Source of the DNA: Clostridia bacterium | Lineage (GTDB): Bacteria; Bacillota; Clostridia; Monoglobales; Monoglobaceae | Assembly: GCA_017397725.1 (NCBI GenBank) | Contig: JAFQIA010000023.1 | Coordinates: forward strand, 1-64,000 | Reading direction: 5' to 3' | DNA length: 64,000 nt | Shown: piece by piece, positions 40,462 to 49,946 of the stretch | Layout of the letters: every line of letters begins with the position of its first letter | How positions within the stretch are numbered: position 1 is the stretch's first letter | Notes under the pieces: model-generated | What the model was told of the DNA's origin: nothing | The model's database searches: none | What the model saw: only the letters and a program-made list of their open reading frames with translations | Program-made: the position numbers and the translations under genes

Positions 40462-41487
40462 ATGTTGGGTCAGGATATTGGCATAGATTTAGGGACATCA
40501 ACCATTTTAATATATGTAAAAGGCAGAGGCATTGTGGCGAAAGAGCCGGCGGTGGTCGCTGTGGATAAAGAGAGTAATCGCTTACTGGCAGTAGGAAGAG
40601 AAGCACAAAAGATGTTGGGAAGAACGCCGGGCAACATTGTGGCAGTCAAGCCAATCAAAGAGGGCGTGATTTCGGATTACAGCATTACTGAGCGGATGCT
40701 CCGTTATTTTCTGCAACGGGTGACCAGACGGAGCTTTATGGAAAGCTTGTTTAAGCCTCGGGTGGTGATTTGCGTACCCAGCGATGTGACCGAGGTTGAA
40801 GAACGGGCGGTGATTGATGCGGGAATGCAGGCAGGTGCCAGAAAGGTACATCTCATTCAGGAGCCTGTGGCAGCAGCTTTGGGCGCAGGCATTGACATCA
40901 ATCAGCCTCTTGGCAGTCTGGTGGTAGACATCGGCGGCGGCACCACGGATATTGCTGTGGTTTCTTTGGGCGGCGTGGTTACCAGCCGTTCTATTAAAGT
41001 TGCCGGTGATAATTTTGATGAGGCAATCATCCGTTACATACGGAAAAAGTATAATATTTTGATTGGGGAAAGAACGGCAGAGGAATTAAAAATCAAGATT
41101 GGTTGTGTCCGCAAACGGGACAAGCTGCTTGCTATGGATGTCAGGGGCAGAAGCCTGATTTCGGGACTTCCCAAGACCTTGCAGATTTCCTCGGATGAGG
41201 TGTATGATGCATTGATGGAGCCGGCAATGACCATTGTGGATGAAATCCGCAATATTCTGGAAGAAACTCCGCCGGAGCTGATTGGCGATATCAGTTCTTA
41301 CGGCATTACCTTAACCGGCGGCGGTGCTTTGGTTTACGGAATGGAACGGCTGATTCAAACCGAGGTTGGCATCCGTACCTATCTTGCAGACGAGCCGGAA
41401 TCCTGTGTGGCTTACGGAAACGGAAAAGCGTTGGACAGCCCGATGATTCTTAGCAGTTACAATTCCGCAGACCAGCGGGATTTATAG
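40462..41487 (+). CDS. mreB: MreB/Mbl-type rod-shape actin homologue
   Basis: This 341-residue protein has the MreB actin fold: phosphate 1 loop DIGIDLGTSTILIYVKGRG, connect and phosphate 2 motifs VVDIGGGTTDIAVVSLGG, and the adenosine motif ITLTGGGALVYGME. It polymerises under the membrane and guides wall elongation. No mreC or mreD follows; instead fabZ lies 15 bp downstream. In Bacillus the paralogue mbl sits near fabZ (ywpB), so this copy is more likely the Mbl orthologue than the one in an mreBCD operon. GGAAGG precedes ATG 40462. Confidence 0.93.
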   Translation: MLGQDIGIDLGTSTILIYVKGRGIVAKEPAVVAVDKESNRLLAVGREAQKMLGRTPGNIVAVKPIKEGVISDYSITERMLRYFLQRVTRRSFMESLFKPRVVICVPSDVTEVEERAVIDAGMQAGARKVHLIQEPVAAALGAGIDINQPLGSLVVDIGGGTTDIAVVSLGGVVTSRSIKVAGDNFDEAIIRYIRKKYNILIGERTAEELKIKIGCVRKRDKLLAMDVRGRSLISGLPKTLQISSDEVYDALMEPAMTIVDEIRNILEETPPELIGDISSYGITLTGGGALVYGMERLIQTEVGIRTYLADEPESCVAYGNGKALDSPMILSSYNSADQRDL

Positions 41488-41501
41488 AAAGGAAACTAAT
41501 T

Positions 41502-41933
41502 ATGGAAATGAACATCAATGAAATTATGGAAATATTGCCCCACCGCTACCCCTTTTTGCTGGTGGATAAAATCATCGAATTTGAAGAGGGAAAAAGGGCT
41601 GTGGGCATCAAAAATGTGACCATGAACGAGCCGTTCTTTCAGGGACATTTTCCCGGACGACCGATTATGCCGGGGGTTCTGATTTGCGAGGCATTGGCGC
41701 AGGTAGGTGCCGTATTGATTCTCTCCGCACCTGAGAACAAGAACAAGCTTGCGGTGTTTACCGGCATCAATGATTTTAAGTTCCGCCATCAGGTGATTCC
41801 GGGCGAAACCTTGCGGCTGGAAACCGAGCTGATTAAGATGCGTGGAATGATGGGAAAAGCTGCAGTCTGTGCCTATGTGGGCGAGGATGTCGCAGCAAAA
41901 GGAGAAATCTCCTTTGCACTGGTAGAAAAATAG
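41502..41933 (+). CDS. fabZ: 3-hydroxyacyl-ACP dehydratase FabZ
   Basis: This 143-residue hot-dog-fold protein has the FabZ motifs LPHRYPFLLVDKI and GHFPGRPIMPGVLICEALAQ, containing the catalytic His and Glu. It dehydrates 3-hydroxyacyl-ACP in fatty acid elongation. It is cotranscribed with the upstream actin homologue, and no other fab genes are nearby. AAAGGA lies upstream of the ATG, and a terminator follows. Confidence 0.95.
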   Translation: MEMNINEIMEILPHRYPFLLVDKIIEFEEGKRAVGIKNVTMNEPFFQGHFPGRPIMPGVLICEALAQVGAVLILSAPENKNKLAVFTGINDFKFRHQVIPGETLRLETELIKMRGMMGKAAVCAYVGEDVAAKGEISFALVEK

Positions 41934-41961
41934 AAAAAGCACCCATTTGGGTGCTTTTTTT
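41934..41961. terminator. Terminator of mreB-fabZ
   Basis: AAAAAGCACCC/GGGTGCTTTTTTT hairpin, loop ATTT. Confidence 0.85.
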
Positions 41962-41965
41962 ATGG

Positions 41966-42036
41966 TCCAGACAACACAGGGGACGGTTCTCTGTGTTCTA
42001 AAAATCAAGAACACAGGGGACGGTTCTGTGTGTTAC
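41966..42036. repeat. GGGACGGTTCT-family repeats, two copies
   Basis: Two direct copies of ACACAGGGGACGGTTCT lie between two convergent terminators, at the fabZ / FGGY kinase junction. Confidence 0.85.
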
Positions 42037-42051
42037 ATTTCATTCAAGAAT

Positions 42052-42081
42052 AAAAAATCCCCCGAAAGGGGGATTTTTATT
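42052..42081. terminator. Terminator of the FGGY kinase gene
   Basis: AAAAAATCCCCC/GGGGGATTTTT hairpin with loop GAAA, abutting the stop codon. Confidence 0.85.
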
Positions 42082-43644
42082 TTAGCAATCCACTGCAGTT
42101 TTTTCAACCGGGAGTAGTTTTTTGTAATTTTTCATATAAGTCATAAAGCTCTCAATTTCCGCGGGGTCGGGCTCCAGAGTTACGGTCTTTGCTCCGCTGA
42201 ACACCAGATTGTCGAGGTAATCCTCCAGAGAATCTGCCTTATCTTTGTTCAAAAGATATGCCGCAAGAAGTGCCATACCGTAAGGACCGCCCTCTCCTGC
42301 AGTTTCCATACAGGTGACGGGGCTGTTGCAGGCAGCTGCCATATACCGCTGTCCCACACCGGGGGTCTTGAACAAACCGCCGTGGCCGTAGAGCATATCC
42401 AGACGGACTTCTTCTTCATTCAAAATATCCAGACCCAGCTTCAGGGTTGCAAGGGATGCAAACAGTTGGGTTTTCATAAAGTTGGCAAGGGTGAACCGGC
42501 TGTCGGGCTTGCGGATGAAGAGAGGCATCCCTGCATTCAGTCCGGTGATGACCTCGCCGGAGAGGTAGTTGTAGGAAACCAGTCCGCCGCAGTCCGAATC
42601 CGCCTCCAAAGCCTTTTTGAAGAGCAGGTCATAAAGATGACCCAAATCCATTTTTCCGCCGATGGAATCGGCAAAATCCTGAAACAGACCCACCCAGCCG
42701 TTGATGTCTGCAGTACAGTTGTTGCAATGCACCATGGCAACCGGCTTTCCTGAGGGGGTGGTCACCATATCAATCTCGGTGTGCATCTTGGGAAGATGGT
42801 CCATGACCACCATCAAAAAGATAGAGGTTCCCGCAGACACATTGCCGGTGTAGGTTCTCACCGAATTGGTGGCAACCATACCGGTTCCTGCATCGCCCTC
42901 CGGCGGTGCAAAGGGAATCCCCGCATGCAGCGTTCCGGTAATATCCAGCAGCTTTGCACCCGACGGGGTGAGGACTCCGGCAGATTCTCCTGCACAGAGC
43001 ACCTTGGGAAGCAGCGCCTTTGCCGAAAGGTCGATATCCTTTTCTTTGCACATTTCATCAAACTTGGTGAGCAGCGGCGCAGAATAGTCACAGCAATCGC
43101 TGTCGATGGGGAACATTCCCGATGCCTCGCCCACGCCCAGAACCTTTTCTCCGGTCAGCATCCAATGGATGTAGCCTGCCAGGGTGGTAAAGTACGCAAT
43201 ATCCTTTACATAAGGTGCGCCATTTAGCACATCCTGATAAAGATGGGCAATGCTCCAGCGCTGGGGTACATTAAACTGAAATGCCGCAGACAGCGTTTCT
43301 GCCGCATCCTGAGTAATGGTGTTCTGCCAAGTGCGGAAGGGGGTCAAAAGCTTCATATCTTTATCAAATGGCAAAAAGCCGTGCATCATCCCCGAAATAC
43401 CGATGGCACCTACCTCGGTGAGGGGTTGGTGATAGTCAGACTCAAACGCCGCCTTAATATCGGCAAAGCAGGCTTGCAGTCCACGATGCACTTCATCCAT
43501 TTCATAGGTCCACACCCCGTCCTTGAGCTTGCTTGCCCAAGTATAACCGCCGGTGGCAAGAACCTGATGGTTTTCATCCACCAGAACACCTTTGATTCTG
43601 GTAGAGCCAAATTCAATCCCTAAGGTACAGTTTTTTAATTCCAT
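42082..43644 (-). CDS. FGGY family carbohydrate kinase (xylulokinase-like)
   Basis: This 520-residue protein has the FGGY kinase fold: the N-terminal phosphate loop LGIEFGSTRIKGVLVDE, GAIGISGMMHGFLPFD, a central EGDAGTGMVATNSVRTYTGNVSAGTSIFLMV, and the C-terminal nucleotide loop METAGEGGPYGMALLAAYL. It should phosphorylate a sugar or polyol; sequence alone does not separate xylulose, ribulose or another substrate. ATG 43644 is spaced correctly from GGAG, unlike the upstream in-frame ATG codons. It is a lone gene with no transporter or isomerase beside it. Confidence 0.88.
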   Translation of the reverse strand: MELKNCTLGIEFGSTRIKGVLVDENHQVLATGGYTWASKLKDGVWTYEMDEVHRGLQACFADIKAAFESDYHQPLTEVGAIGISGMMHGFLPFDKDMKLLTPFRTWQNTITQDAAETLSAAFQFNVPQRWSIAHLYQDVLNGAPYVKDIAYFTTLAGYIHWMLTGEKVLGVGEASGMFPIDSDCCDYSAPLLTKFDEMCKEKDIDLSAKALLPKVLCAGESAGVLTPSGAKLLDITGTLHAGIPFAPPEGDAGTGMVATNSVRTYTGNVSAGTSIFLMVVMDHLPKMHTEIDMVTTPSGKPVAMVHCNNCTADINGWVGLFQDFADSIGGKMDLGHLYDLLFKKALEADSDCGGLVSYNYLSGEVITGLNAGMPLFIRKPDSRFTLANFMKTQLFASLATLKLGLDILNEEEVRLDMLYGHGGLFKTPGVGQRYMAAACNSPVTCMETAGEGGPYGMALLAAYLLNKDKADSLEDYLDNLVFSGAKTVTLEPDPAEIESFMTYMKNYKKLLPVEKTAVDC

Positions 43645-43741
43645 AATCATCACTCCTGTCTTCATTATAGAGGACCCTTTTCAAAAAGTAAATGTTCTTT
43701 TTTCCCTTTTTATTGTCAAAACAGGAACAAAAATGCTTTGA

Positions 43742-43770
43742 TTGACAACTGACGGGGAAAAGTCTATAAT
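43742..43770 (+). promoter_or_regulatory. Consensus promoter of the RluA-addB operon
   Basis: TTGACA (43742-43747), 17 bp, TATAAT (43765-43770): a perfect sigma-A match. Confidence 0.85.
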
Positions 43771-43792
43771 TAGGGAAAAGAGAGGTTTTGTT

Positions 43793-44707
43793 ATGAAACA
43801 GGTCCAAATTGGAAAAAACGACGCCAATCAGCGTCTGGATAAATTTTTGATCAAGCTTTTGACAGCCACAGGACAAGGGACTGTCTATAAGGCACTGCGC
43901 AAAAAGCGGGTCAAGGTCAACGGCAAACGGGTGACCGACGGTAGTTTGCGCCTTTCTGAGGGGGACCTGTTAGAACTTTATATCAACGATGAATTCTTTG
44001 AAAAAGAGGAAAAACCCGCCCTGTATCAAACCCTTACCCCCCGCCTTTCGGTGGTGTATGAGGATGCCCATATTCTGGTGATGGACAAGCCCAAGGGGAT
44101 GCTTTCTCAGTCAGAGGACGAGGAGTCCTTGGAGGCGCATATGCGGGCATACTTACTGCAAAAAGGGGAGTTTTCTCCCGAGGATGCCCATACCTTTCTG
44201 CCCTCGCTCTGTCATCGCATTGACCGAAACACCGACGGTTTGGTGCTTGGTGCCAAGGATGCGGAGAGTTTGCGGATTCTCAACCAAAAAATTCGGGACA
44301 GAGAAATCAAAAAATTCTATCTGTGCGAAACCGAGGGGGTTCCCCAGCCAAAAGAGGGGGAAATCATCGGCTGGCTAAGTAAGGACGAAAAACAGAAAAA
44401 GATGGTGATGACCCAAACGGAAACCCCTGACGGGGTCTATTGCCATACCCGCTATCGGGTGTTAAAGAGCGGAGAAAACGCCACCGTGGAGGCAGAGCTT
44501 TTGACGGGGCGCACCCACCAGATTCGGGCAGGGTTTGCCCATTTGGGACACCCGCTTTTGGGGGATGTGAAGTATGGTGCCAAAAAGAGGGCGGGGGAAT
44601 TTCAACACCTGACCTCCTATCGGCTTAAGTTTGTGTTCACCACCGACGGCGGGGTGCTTGACTACCTGAACGGGAAAGAAATCAAAAGGGGGAAGAGGGA
44701 TGCTTGA
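43793..44707 (+). CDS. RluA-family 23S rRNA pseudouridine synthase
   Basis: This 304-residue protein has an N-terminal S4-like RNA-binding domain (RLDKFLIKLLTATGQGTVYKALRKKRVKVNGKRV) and a pseudouridine synthase domain. HRIDRNTDGLVLGAK holds the catalytic aspartate, and LLTGRTHQIRAGFAHLGHPLLGDVKYG is the RluA family signature. It isomerises uridine in rRNA; the RluB/C/D specificity cannot be fixed from sequence. ATG 43793 is taken because a promoter occupies the upstream part of the open frame. It overlaps addB by 8 bp. Confidence 0.93.
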   Translation: MKQVQIGKNDANQRLDKFLIKLLTATGQGTVYKALRKKRVKVNGKRVTDGSLRLSEGDLLELYINDEFFEKEEKPALYQTLTPRLSVVYEDAHILVMDKPKGMLSQSEDEESLEAHMRAYLLQKGEFSPEDAHTFLPSLCHRIDRNTDGLVLGAKDAESLRILNQKIRDREIKKFYLCETEGVPQPKEGEIIGWLSKDEKQKKMVMTQTETPDGVYCHTRYRVLKSGENATVEAELLTGRTHQIRAGFAHLGHPLLGDVKYGAKKRAGEFQHLTSYRLKFVFTTDGGVLDYLNGKEIKRGKRDA

Positions 44708-47700
44708 GTTCATATTGGGATTAAACGAAACCGCCCGCACCGCTCTATTGGAACAGGAAATCGGAAATCGGCTGAAAGAGCATGCCCCCAGTTGGATTCT
44801 GGTCCCCGAACAGTTTTCCTTGTATACCGAAAAGGAGATTCTGCTTCGGTTCGGGCTTTCTGCCCAGAGACAGGTCAAGGTGCTCAGCTTTTCCCGTCTG
44901 TGCAATCTGGTACTGCGCCACAAAGGTCCCTTAAGGATGCAATATATCGACGGGGCGGGCAAACAGATTCTTGCAGCCCGCACTATGGAGCTGATGCAGG
45001 GCAAGCTGACGGTGCTGGAGAAAAATTTAAGACAAAAAGGCTTTGCCAAGGTCCTTGCGGACACGGTGTCCGAATGTAAGCGGTACGGGGTTCCCCCGCA
45101 GGCGCTCCGCTTTGGGGCAGAGAAAACCCTGCAAGAGGATTTGAAGAACAAGCTTTACGATTTGGCAGACCTTTATGAGGCGTATGACGGACTGCTCACC
45201 GCCCAGAATGCGGATGCTGAGGATAACCTGAGCCTGATTTGTGACAGGCTAAAGGATTGCGACTTCTTAACGGGCAAGCTGTATGTGATGCATTTTCGCT
45301 CCTTCACCCCTGTGGAATATCGGGCATTGGGTGAGCTGATGGGGAAAATGGATGTTGCGGTCTTTCTTCAGCATAGCAAAGACCCTGCCTTTGGCGGGTT
45401 GTTTGCCCCTATGGACGGGGCAATCCGCAAACTGAAAAAGCTTGCCGAAGAACAAGGAATGGAAGTGGCAGAACCCACCATCTTGCCCTTGCAAAAAGAA
45501 GATTCTGCCCTGACCTATCTTGCCAACCATTATTTTGACCCCCGTGCCAAGGAATGGGAGGGGGAAACCACCCCCATCTCCATTTATGAGGTGCAGAATA
45601 CCTATGGAGAGATGGAGGCGGCGGCGGATTTGATTCTGCGGCTTTGCCGCACCAAAGGATACCGATTCTCCGATTTCTTGATTCTGGCACGGAGTATGGA
45701 GCCTTATCGGCGGATGATGCCCGCCGTCTTTGAACAGCGTGGGGTCAGGGTCTTTTTGGACACCCGCCGCAGTATTGCCGAAAAGCCGTTGGCACGGCTG
45801 CTTTGCGGGATTTTGGAGATTCTTGCCTACGGCTATTCCTATGAGCGGACCATGGATCTTGCCGGCTGCGGACTTTTGGAAATCGAAAAGTCTGCCATGG
45901 ATGAACTGGAAAATTATATCCTTGCCACCGCGCCCACCCACGCTATGTGGAATGCGGAAACTTGGGATTATCAGCCGGGCCATGGGGATTTTGATATGGA
46001 GCGCATCAACCACACCCGACGGATGTTATTCTCCGGTGTCAAGGCGATGGAGGATGCCATTTCCGGCACCAAGACCGGCGGGGAGATTGCCGAGGCATTG
46101 CTCGCTTGGATGAAAGAGGGTATTGCGGATGCCATCACCCAAAAGGCGCAAATCCGCTTGGAACAAGGTGCGCCTGAGCTTGCGGATGAATATGTGCAGG
46201 TCTTTAACGGGGTTCTTGCGGTGCTGACCCAGATTTCTGCGTATCTTAAGGATACCCCCATGACCTATCGCAAATTTTCCGAGTTGTTTGCCAATGCCTT
46301 AAGCGGTATTGAAATCGGGATGACGCCCCAGACCTTGGATTGCGTGACCTTCAGCCAGATTGACCGGTTCCGGAACAATCAGGCAAAGGTGGTTCTGGTG
46401 CTGGGGATGAATGAGGGGGTATTCCCTCAAGGCTATCTGGGCGAGGGGTTGCTCTCGGACAATGAGCGGAGCATCCTTCTGGATTTGGGGATTGAGCTTG
46501 CCCCCGGTAAGGAGAGTAAACAAAAAGAGGAACAGCTGTTGATTTATGCGGTGCTTTCTGCCCCCAAGCAGGAGCTTTATTTCTTCCGTCCGGTGATGGA
46601 AAAGGACGGCAAACGTCAGGTGCCCTCCGGCATCTTAAAACGGGCAAAGGAGTTATTGCCCAGCATGGAAACGGTGATGCCCCAGATGGAGCCTTTCCTC
46701 GGCGGTGCCGAGGGAGGCGACGCCATTTTTGACCGTCTGGCAGTAGCAATGGCAGAGTTTGGCGGAGATGTTTCCTTGTTACCCAAACCTTTGAAGGAGC
46801 TTTATGACAGCTTTTCCCAAAAAGAGGGGTACCAGGCAAAGCTTCAGGAGTTGACGGATGCAATGATGGCAAAACCGCCCAAAGAGCTCAGCGGGGATTT
46901 GGTTAAGGCACTCTATGGGGAAACCCTTTCCTTGAGTGCATCCCAACTGGAATCCTTTAACGGATGCGCCTTCCGCTACTTTTTGAACTATGGCTTGCTG
47001 CTCAGGGAGCGGGAGATTGCGGGACTGGAGCCAAGGAGCAAGGGCAGCATCCAGCACGCCGCACTCTATGCGTATTTTACCGAACTGAAAGAGCAGAATG
47101 TGGATTTTGCCACCATTGAAAAGGAAGACTGCTTTTCTCAGGTGGGACAGGCGGTAGAGGCTGAGGCAAAAAAGAATGCGGAGCTCCTTTATGAAGCTTC
47201 CGCATATTATCAGTATATTGTGATGCAGATGAAGGGCATCGCCGCACGGACCGCTTGGGAGGTGGTCAAGTTCTACCGCTCCAGCAGCTTTCGTCCCTAC
47301 GGCTTTGAAATCACCATCGGCACCCGGGGGGAGATTCCTGCCCTTTCGGTCAAAAGCGATGAGGGCAAGGAGATTGCGAAAATCCGTGGTATCATCGACC
47401 GTGCCGACACCGCCAAGGTGGGAGAGAAAACCTTGGTCAATGTGGTGGACTACAAATCCTCTGCCAAGGGACTGGATGTGAAGCTTGCGGAGGACGGCAT
47501 TACTCTGCAACCATTGCTTTATGCCCACGCAATTTGCAACCATATGGAAAACGCCCAACCGGCGGGATTGATGTATCTGCAGATGAACGACCCTGTGATT
47601 CCTGAAAGCAAGGCGAAAAAGAATCCGGAGCTTGCCATCAACAAGGAGATGCGTCCGCAGGGCTGGCTCCTTGATGAGGCGGCGGCGAATGCTGCCTACG

Positions 47701-47924
47701 GCCCCGAGGAGGCAAAGGATGCCGAATCCTTCCGCCCCTCCAATATGACCGCTATGGTCAGCAAAGAGGAGCTGGAAAAGCGGATTGCCAATGCCAATGC
47801 CAAAATTCAAAAGGCGGCAGAGGGCATTGCCAAAGGCGAGATTGAGGCAAACCCCTACCGGAGCTATCAATATGATGCCTGTGAGTACTGTAATTATAAA
47901 ACTATTTGTAAACGCGACGACTGA
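44700..47924 (+). CDS. addB: AddB-like helicase/nuclease subunit with degenerate Walker A
   Basis: This 1074-residue protein matches clostridial AddB, a subunit of the AddAB enzyme that resects double-strand DNA ends for recombination. The C-terminal RecB-type nuclease is intact (NVVDYKSSAKG), as are the iron-sulphur cysteines, one in FNGCAFRYFLNYG and three in CEYCNYKTIC. The N-terminus reads MLEFILGLNETARTALLEQE where relatives have a GRxGSGKT Walker A, so ATP binding at that site is probably lost. The partner addA, normally adjacent, is absent; a 198-bp inverted-repeat element begins 6 bp after the stop. It overlaps the upstream gene by 8 bp. Confidence 0.88.
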   Translation: MLEFILGLNETARTALLEQEIGNRLKEHAPSWILVPEQFSLYTEKEILLRFGLSAQRQVKVLSFSRLCNLVLRHKGPLRMQYIDGAGKQILAARTMELMQGKLTVLEKNLRQKGFAKVLADTVSECKRYGVPPQALRFGAEKTLQEDLKNKLYDLADLYEAYDGLLTAQNADAEDNLSLICDRLKDCDFLTGKLYVMHFRSFTPVEYRALGELMGKMDVAVFLQHSKDPAFGGLFAPMDGAIRKLKKLAEEQGMEVAEPTILPLQKEDSALTYLANHYFDPRAKEWEGETTPISIYEVQNTYGEMEAAADLILRLCRTKGYRFSDFLILARSMEPYRRMMPAVFEQRGVRVFLDTRRSIAEKPLARLLCGILEILAYGYSYERTMDLAGCGLLEIEKSAMDELENYILATAPTHAMWNAETWDYQPGHGDFDMERINHTRRMLFSGVKAMEDAISGTKTGGEIAEALLAWMKEGIADAITQKAQIRLEQGAPELADEYVQVFNGVLAVLTQISAYLKDTPMTYRKFSELFANALSGIEIGMTPQTLDCVTFSQIDRFRNNQAKVVLVLGMNEGVFPQGYLGEGLLSDNERSILLDLGIELAPGKESKQKEEQLLIYAVLSAPKQELYFFRPVMEKDGKRQVPSGILKRAKELLPSMETVMPQMEPFLGGAEGGDAIFDRLAVAMAEFGGDVSLLPKPLKELYDSFSQKEGYQAKLQELTDAMMAKPPKELSGDLVKALYGETLSLSASQLESFNGCAFRYFLNYGLLLREREIAGLEPRSKGSIQHAALYAYFTELKEQNVDFATIEKEDCFSQVGQAVEAEAKKNAELLYEASAYYQYIVMQMKGIAARTAWEVVKFYRSSSFRPYGFEITIGTRGEIPALSVKSDEGKEIAKIRGIIDRADTAKVGEKTLVNVVDYKSSAKGLDVKLAEDGITLQPLLYAHAICNHMENAQPAGLMYLQMNDPVIPESKAKKNPELAINKEMRPQGWLLDEAAANAAYGPEEAKDAESFRPSNMTAMVSKEELEKRIANANAKIQKAAEGIAKGEIEANPYRSYQYDACEYCNYKTICKRDD

Positions 47925-47929
47925 CAAAC

Positions 47930-48127
47930 TCGGTCTACCGCAAGCAAGGAATAGAAAAGATATATTTGTAGGGGTCGGCGTCCTCGACGACCCGTAAAAA
48001 GAAACAACGAAAACGGCAAGGGGAACTCGATGTTCTCCTTGCCGTTTTTGTCTGGCAGATAAAGACAGATGTAGTCATCTGTCCTTATAAATATTTTATA
48101 CATTTATTCCTGCTTGCGGTAGACCGA
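47930..48127. mobile_element. MITE-like element with 23-24-bp terminal inverted repeats
   Basis: The left end (47930-47953, beginning TCGGTCTACCGCAAGCAAGG) and right end (48105-48127) are inverted copies differing by one inserted A. Inside are three hairpins: one around GGGTCG/CGACCC, the strong AACGGCAAGG/CCTTGCCGTT hairpin, and GACAGATG/CATCTGTC. There is no ORF. It fills the whole addB-argH gap and supplies the only terminator there. Confidence 0.7.
48010..48050. terminator. Bidirectional terminator inside the MITE-like element
   Basis: AAAACGGCAAGG...CCTTGCCGTTTTT stem extended by GAAC/GTTC, with A/T runs on both strands; serves convergent addB and argH. Confidence 0.75.
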
Positions 48128-48133
48128 CTTTTT

Positions 48134-49507
48134 TCAATCTTCTTCTTTTTCGTAGCGGGAAATGACTGCTTTCATGGTTTCCATAGCAGGTCCGCCGATG
48201 AGCTTTCGTTCATTGACGCAGGTGGTCAGGGAGATGGCATCATAAATATCCTCCTGAATCAGGGGAGAAAAGCTCTGCATCTCTTCCATAGACAGGGCAT
48301 CAATGACGGTGTCCTTTTCGATACAGTAGGCAACCATTCTGCCAACCACGCCGTGGGCATCACGGAAAGGCAGTCCGTGCTTGACCAGATAGTCCGCCAC
48401 GTCGGTGGCATTGGTAAACCCGCCCTTGGCACCGTGCAGCATCTTGTCCTTGCGCACCTGCATGGTGGCAAGCATATTGGTGAACACCGGCAAACACATC
48501 TTTACGGTATCAATGGCATCAAAGATTTGTTCCTTATCCTCCTGCATATCCTTGTTATAGGCAAGGGGCAGTCCCTTAAGCATGGTGAGCAGTCCGGTGA
48601 GGGAGCCATACACCCGACCGGTCTTGCCTCTGACCAGTTCTGCCACATCGGGATTCTTTTTCTGGGGCATAATACTGGAGCCGGTGCTGTACGCATCGTC
48701 CAGCTCAATAAAGCTGAATTCGTGAGAGCTCCAAAGGATAATTTCTTCCGAGAATCGGCTGAGGTGGGTCATAATCAGGGAGAGGCAGAATGCCAGCTCG
48801 CATACAAAATCACGGTCTGAAACCCCGTCCAAGCTATTCTGGGTTACCCCGTCAAAGCCAAGCTCGGCTGCCACAAATTCCCGATCTAAGGGATAGGTGG
48901 TTCCTGCCAGTGCACCGCTGCCAAGGGGCATGATATTCAGCCGTTTGCGGCAATCGGTCAACCGCTCCCCGTCCCGACGCAGCATCTCATAGTATGCCAT
49001 TACGTGATGGGCAAGGGTGATGGGCTGTGCCTTTTGTAGATGGGTGTAGCCGGGCATAATGGTGGCAAGATGCTCCTTGGCGATAGCAAGGATGGTCTTG
49101 CGCAGTGCCTTGACTTCTTCCAAAAGGGAATCAATCTCGTGACGGAGATACATCCGGATGTCCAGCGCAACCTGATCGTTACGGCTTCTGCCGGTGTGCA
49201 GGCGCTTGCCCACATCTCCAATGCGGGAGATGAGGATGGTTTCAATATTCATATGGATGTCTTCTGCATCAATCGAAAACTCCACCTTGTTCTCTTCAAT
49301 ATCTGCGAGGATTTCTTTCAGGGTTTTGACGATCAGGTCTGCATCCTCTTGAGGAATAATCCCCTGTTTGCCAAGCATTTTTGCGTGGGCACAGCTGCCC
49401 GCAATGTCCTGGGCATACATTCTTGCATCAAAGCGGATGGAAGAATTGAAATCGTCTACCTGTGTATCTGTGGCCTTGGAAAAACGGCCGCCCCAAAGTT
49501 TTGCCAC
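48134..49507 (-). CDS. argH: Argininosuccinate lyase
   Basis: This 457-residue protein belongs to the fumarase/aspartase superfamily. It has [20 protein letters not shown] at the N-terminus, [13 protein letters not shown], and the signature [16 protein letters not shown] with the catalytic serine loop. It splits argininosuccinate into arginine and fumarate. argG, its usual partner, is not next to it; argD and argF lie at 58.4-60.5 kb. It ends only 7 bp from the MITE-like element. Confidence 0.97.
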   Translation of the reverse strand: MAKLWGGRFSKATDTQVDDFNSSIRFDARMYAQDIAGSCAHAKMLGKQGIIPQEDADLIVKTLKEILADIEENKVEFSIDAEDIHMNIETILISRIGDVGKRLHTGRSRNDQVALDIRMYLRHEIDSLLEEVKALRKTILAIAKEHLATIMPGYTHLQKAQPITLAHHVMAYYEMLRRDGERLTDCRKRLNIMPLGSGALAGTTYPLDREFVAAELGFDGVTQNSLDGVSDRDFVCELAFCLSLIMTHLSRFSEEIILWSSHEFSFIELDDAYSTGSSIMPQKKNPDVAELVRGKTGRVYGSLTGLLTMLKGLPLAYNKDMQEDKEQIFDAIDTVKMCLPVFTNMLATMQVRKDKMLHGAKGGFTNATDVADYLVKHGLPFRDAHGVVGRMVAYCIEKDTVIDALSMEEMQSFSPLIQEDIYDAISLTTCVNERKLIGGPAMETMKAVISRYEKEED

Positions 49508-49614
49508 TTTGCTTCATCCTTTCAATCTTAAGGTATTTTTCACCAGTATAGCACAGAAACTAAGAGGCGGTCAACCGAATCTTAGGAATTTTTTTGTTTT
49601 TTTAGAAAAAACCC

Positions 49615-49643
49615 TTGACAAACCCACATTCCCGTGATAGAAT
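49615..49643 (+). promoter_or_regulatory. Promoter of tRNA-Tyr
   Basis: TTGACA (49615-49620), 17 bp, TAGAAT (49638-49643). Confidence 0.75.
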
Positions 49644-49680
49644 AGACAAGTCGCGTGAGAGCGGACAACCATTTTCATAT

Positions 49681-49765
49681 GGAGGGGTTCCCGAGTGGCC
49701 AAAGGGGGCAGACTGTAAATCTGTTGCATCTTGCTTCGATGGTTCGAATCCATCTCCCTCCACCA
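49681..49765 (+). tRNA. tRNA-Tyr (anticodon GTA)
   Basis: The cloverleaf has acceptor GGAGGGG/TCCCTCC (one G-U), anticodon stem CAGA/TCTG with loop CTGTAAA (anticodon GTA), a class II variable arm, T-loop TTCGAAT, discriminator A and encoded CCA. Confidence 0.95.
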
Positions 49766-49771
49766 AAACGA

Positions 49772-49796
49772 AAAGACACCGTCAGGTGTCTTTTTT
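49772..49796 (+). terminator. Terminator of tRNA-Tyr
   Basis: GACACC/GGTGTC with loop GTCA and T6. Very similar terminators lie at 50160-50184 and 53125-53150. Confidence 0.8.
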
Positions 49797-49893
49797 GTTT
49801 TGGTCAAGAAGATAGAGGATTCGAACCGAGCGGAAAAGCAATGTGCCGGTGGCACATTGCAGCGAGGACGGCCCTTTAAGGCGGAGCCGTGGG

Positions 49894-49914
49894 CGAATCC
49901 ATCTCCCTCCACCA
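49894..49914 (+). repeat. Duplicated 3' end of tRNA-Tyr
   Basis: These 21 bp exactly repeat the tRNA 3' end at 49745-49765 (from the T-loop CGAATCC through CCA). The 128 bp between contain the tRNA terminator, the palindrome GCAATGTGCC/GGCACATTGC and an ACGGC/GCCGT pair. It could be a tRNA pseudogene remnant or an attachment-site scar. Confidence 0.85.
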
Positions 49915-49946
49915 GAAAAAAGCACTTCGTAAGAAGTGCTTTTTTC
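49915..49946 (+). terminator. Second terminator downstream of tRNA-Tyr
   Basis: AAAAAAGCACTTC/GAAGTGCTTTTTT hairpin directly after the duplicated CCA end. Confidence 0.8.
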
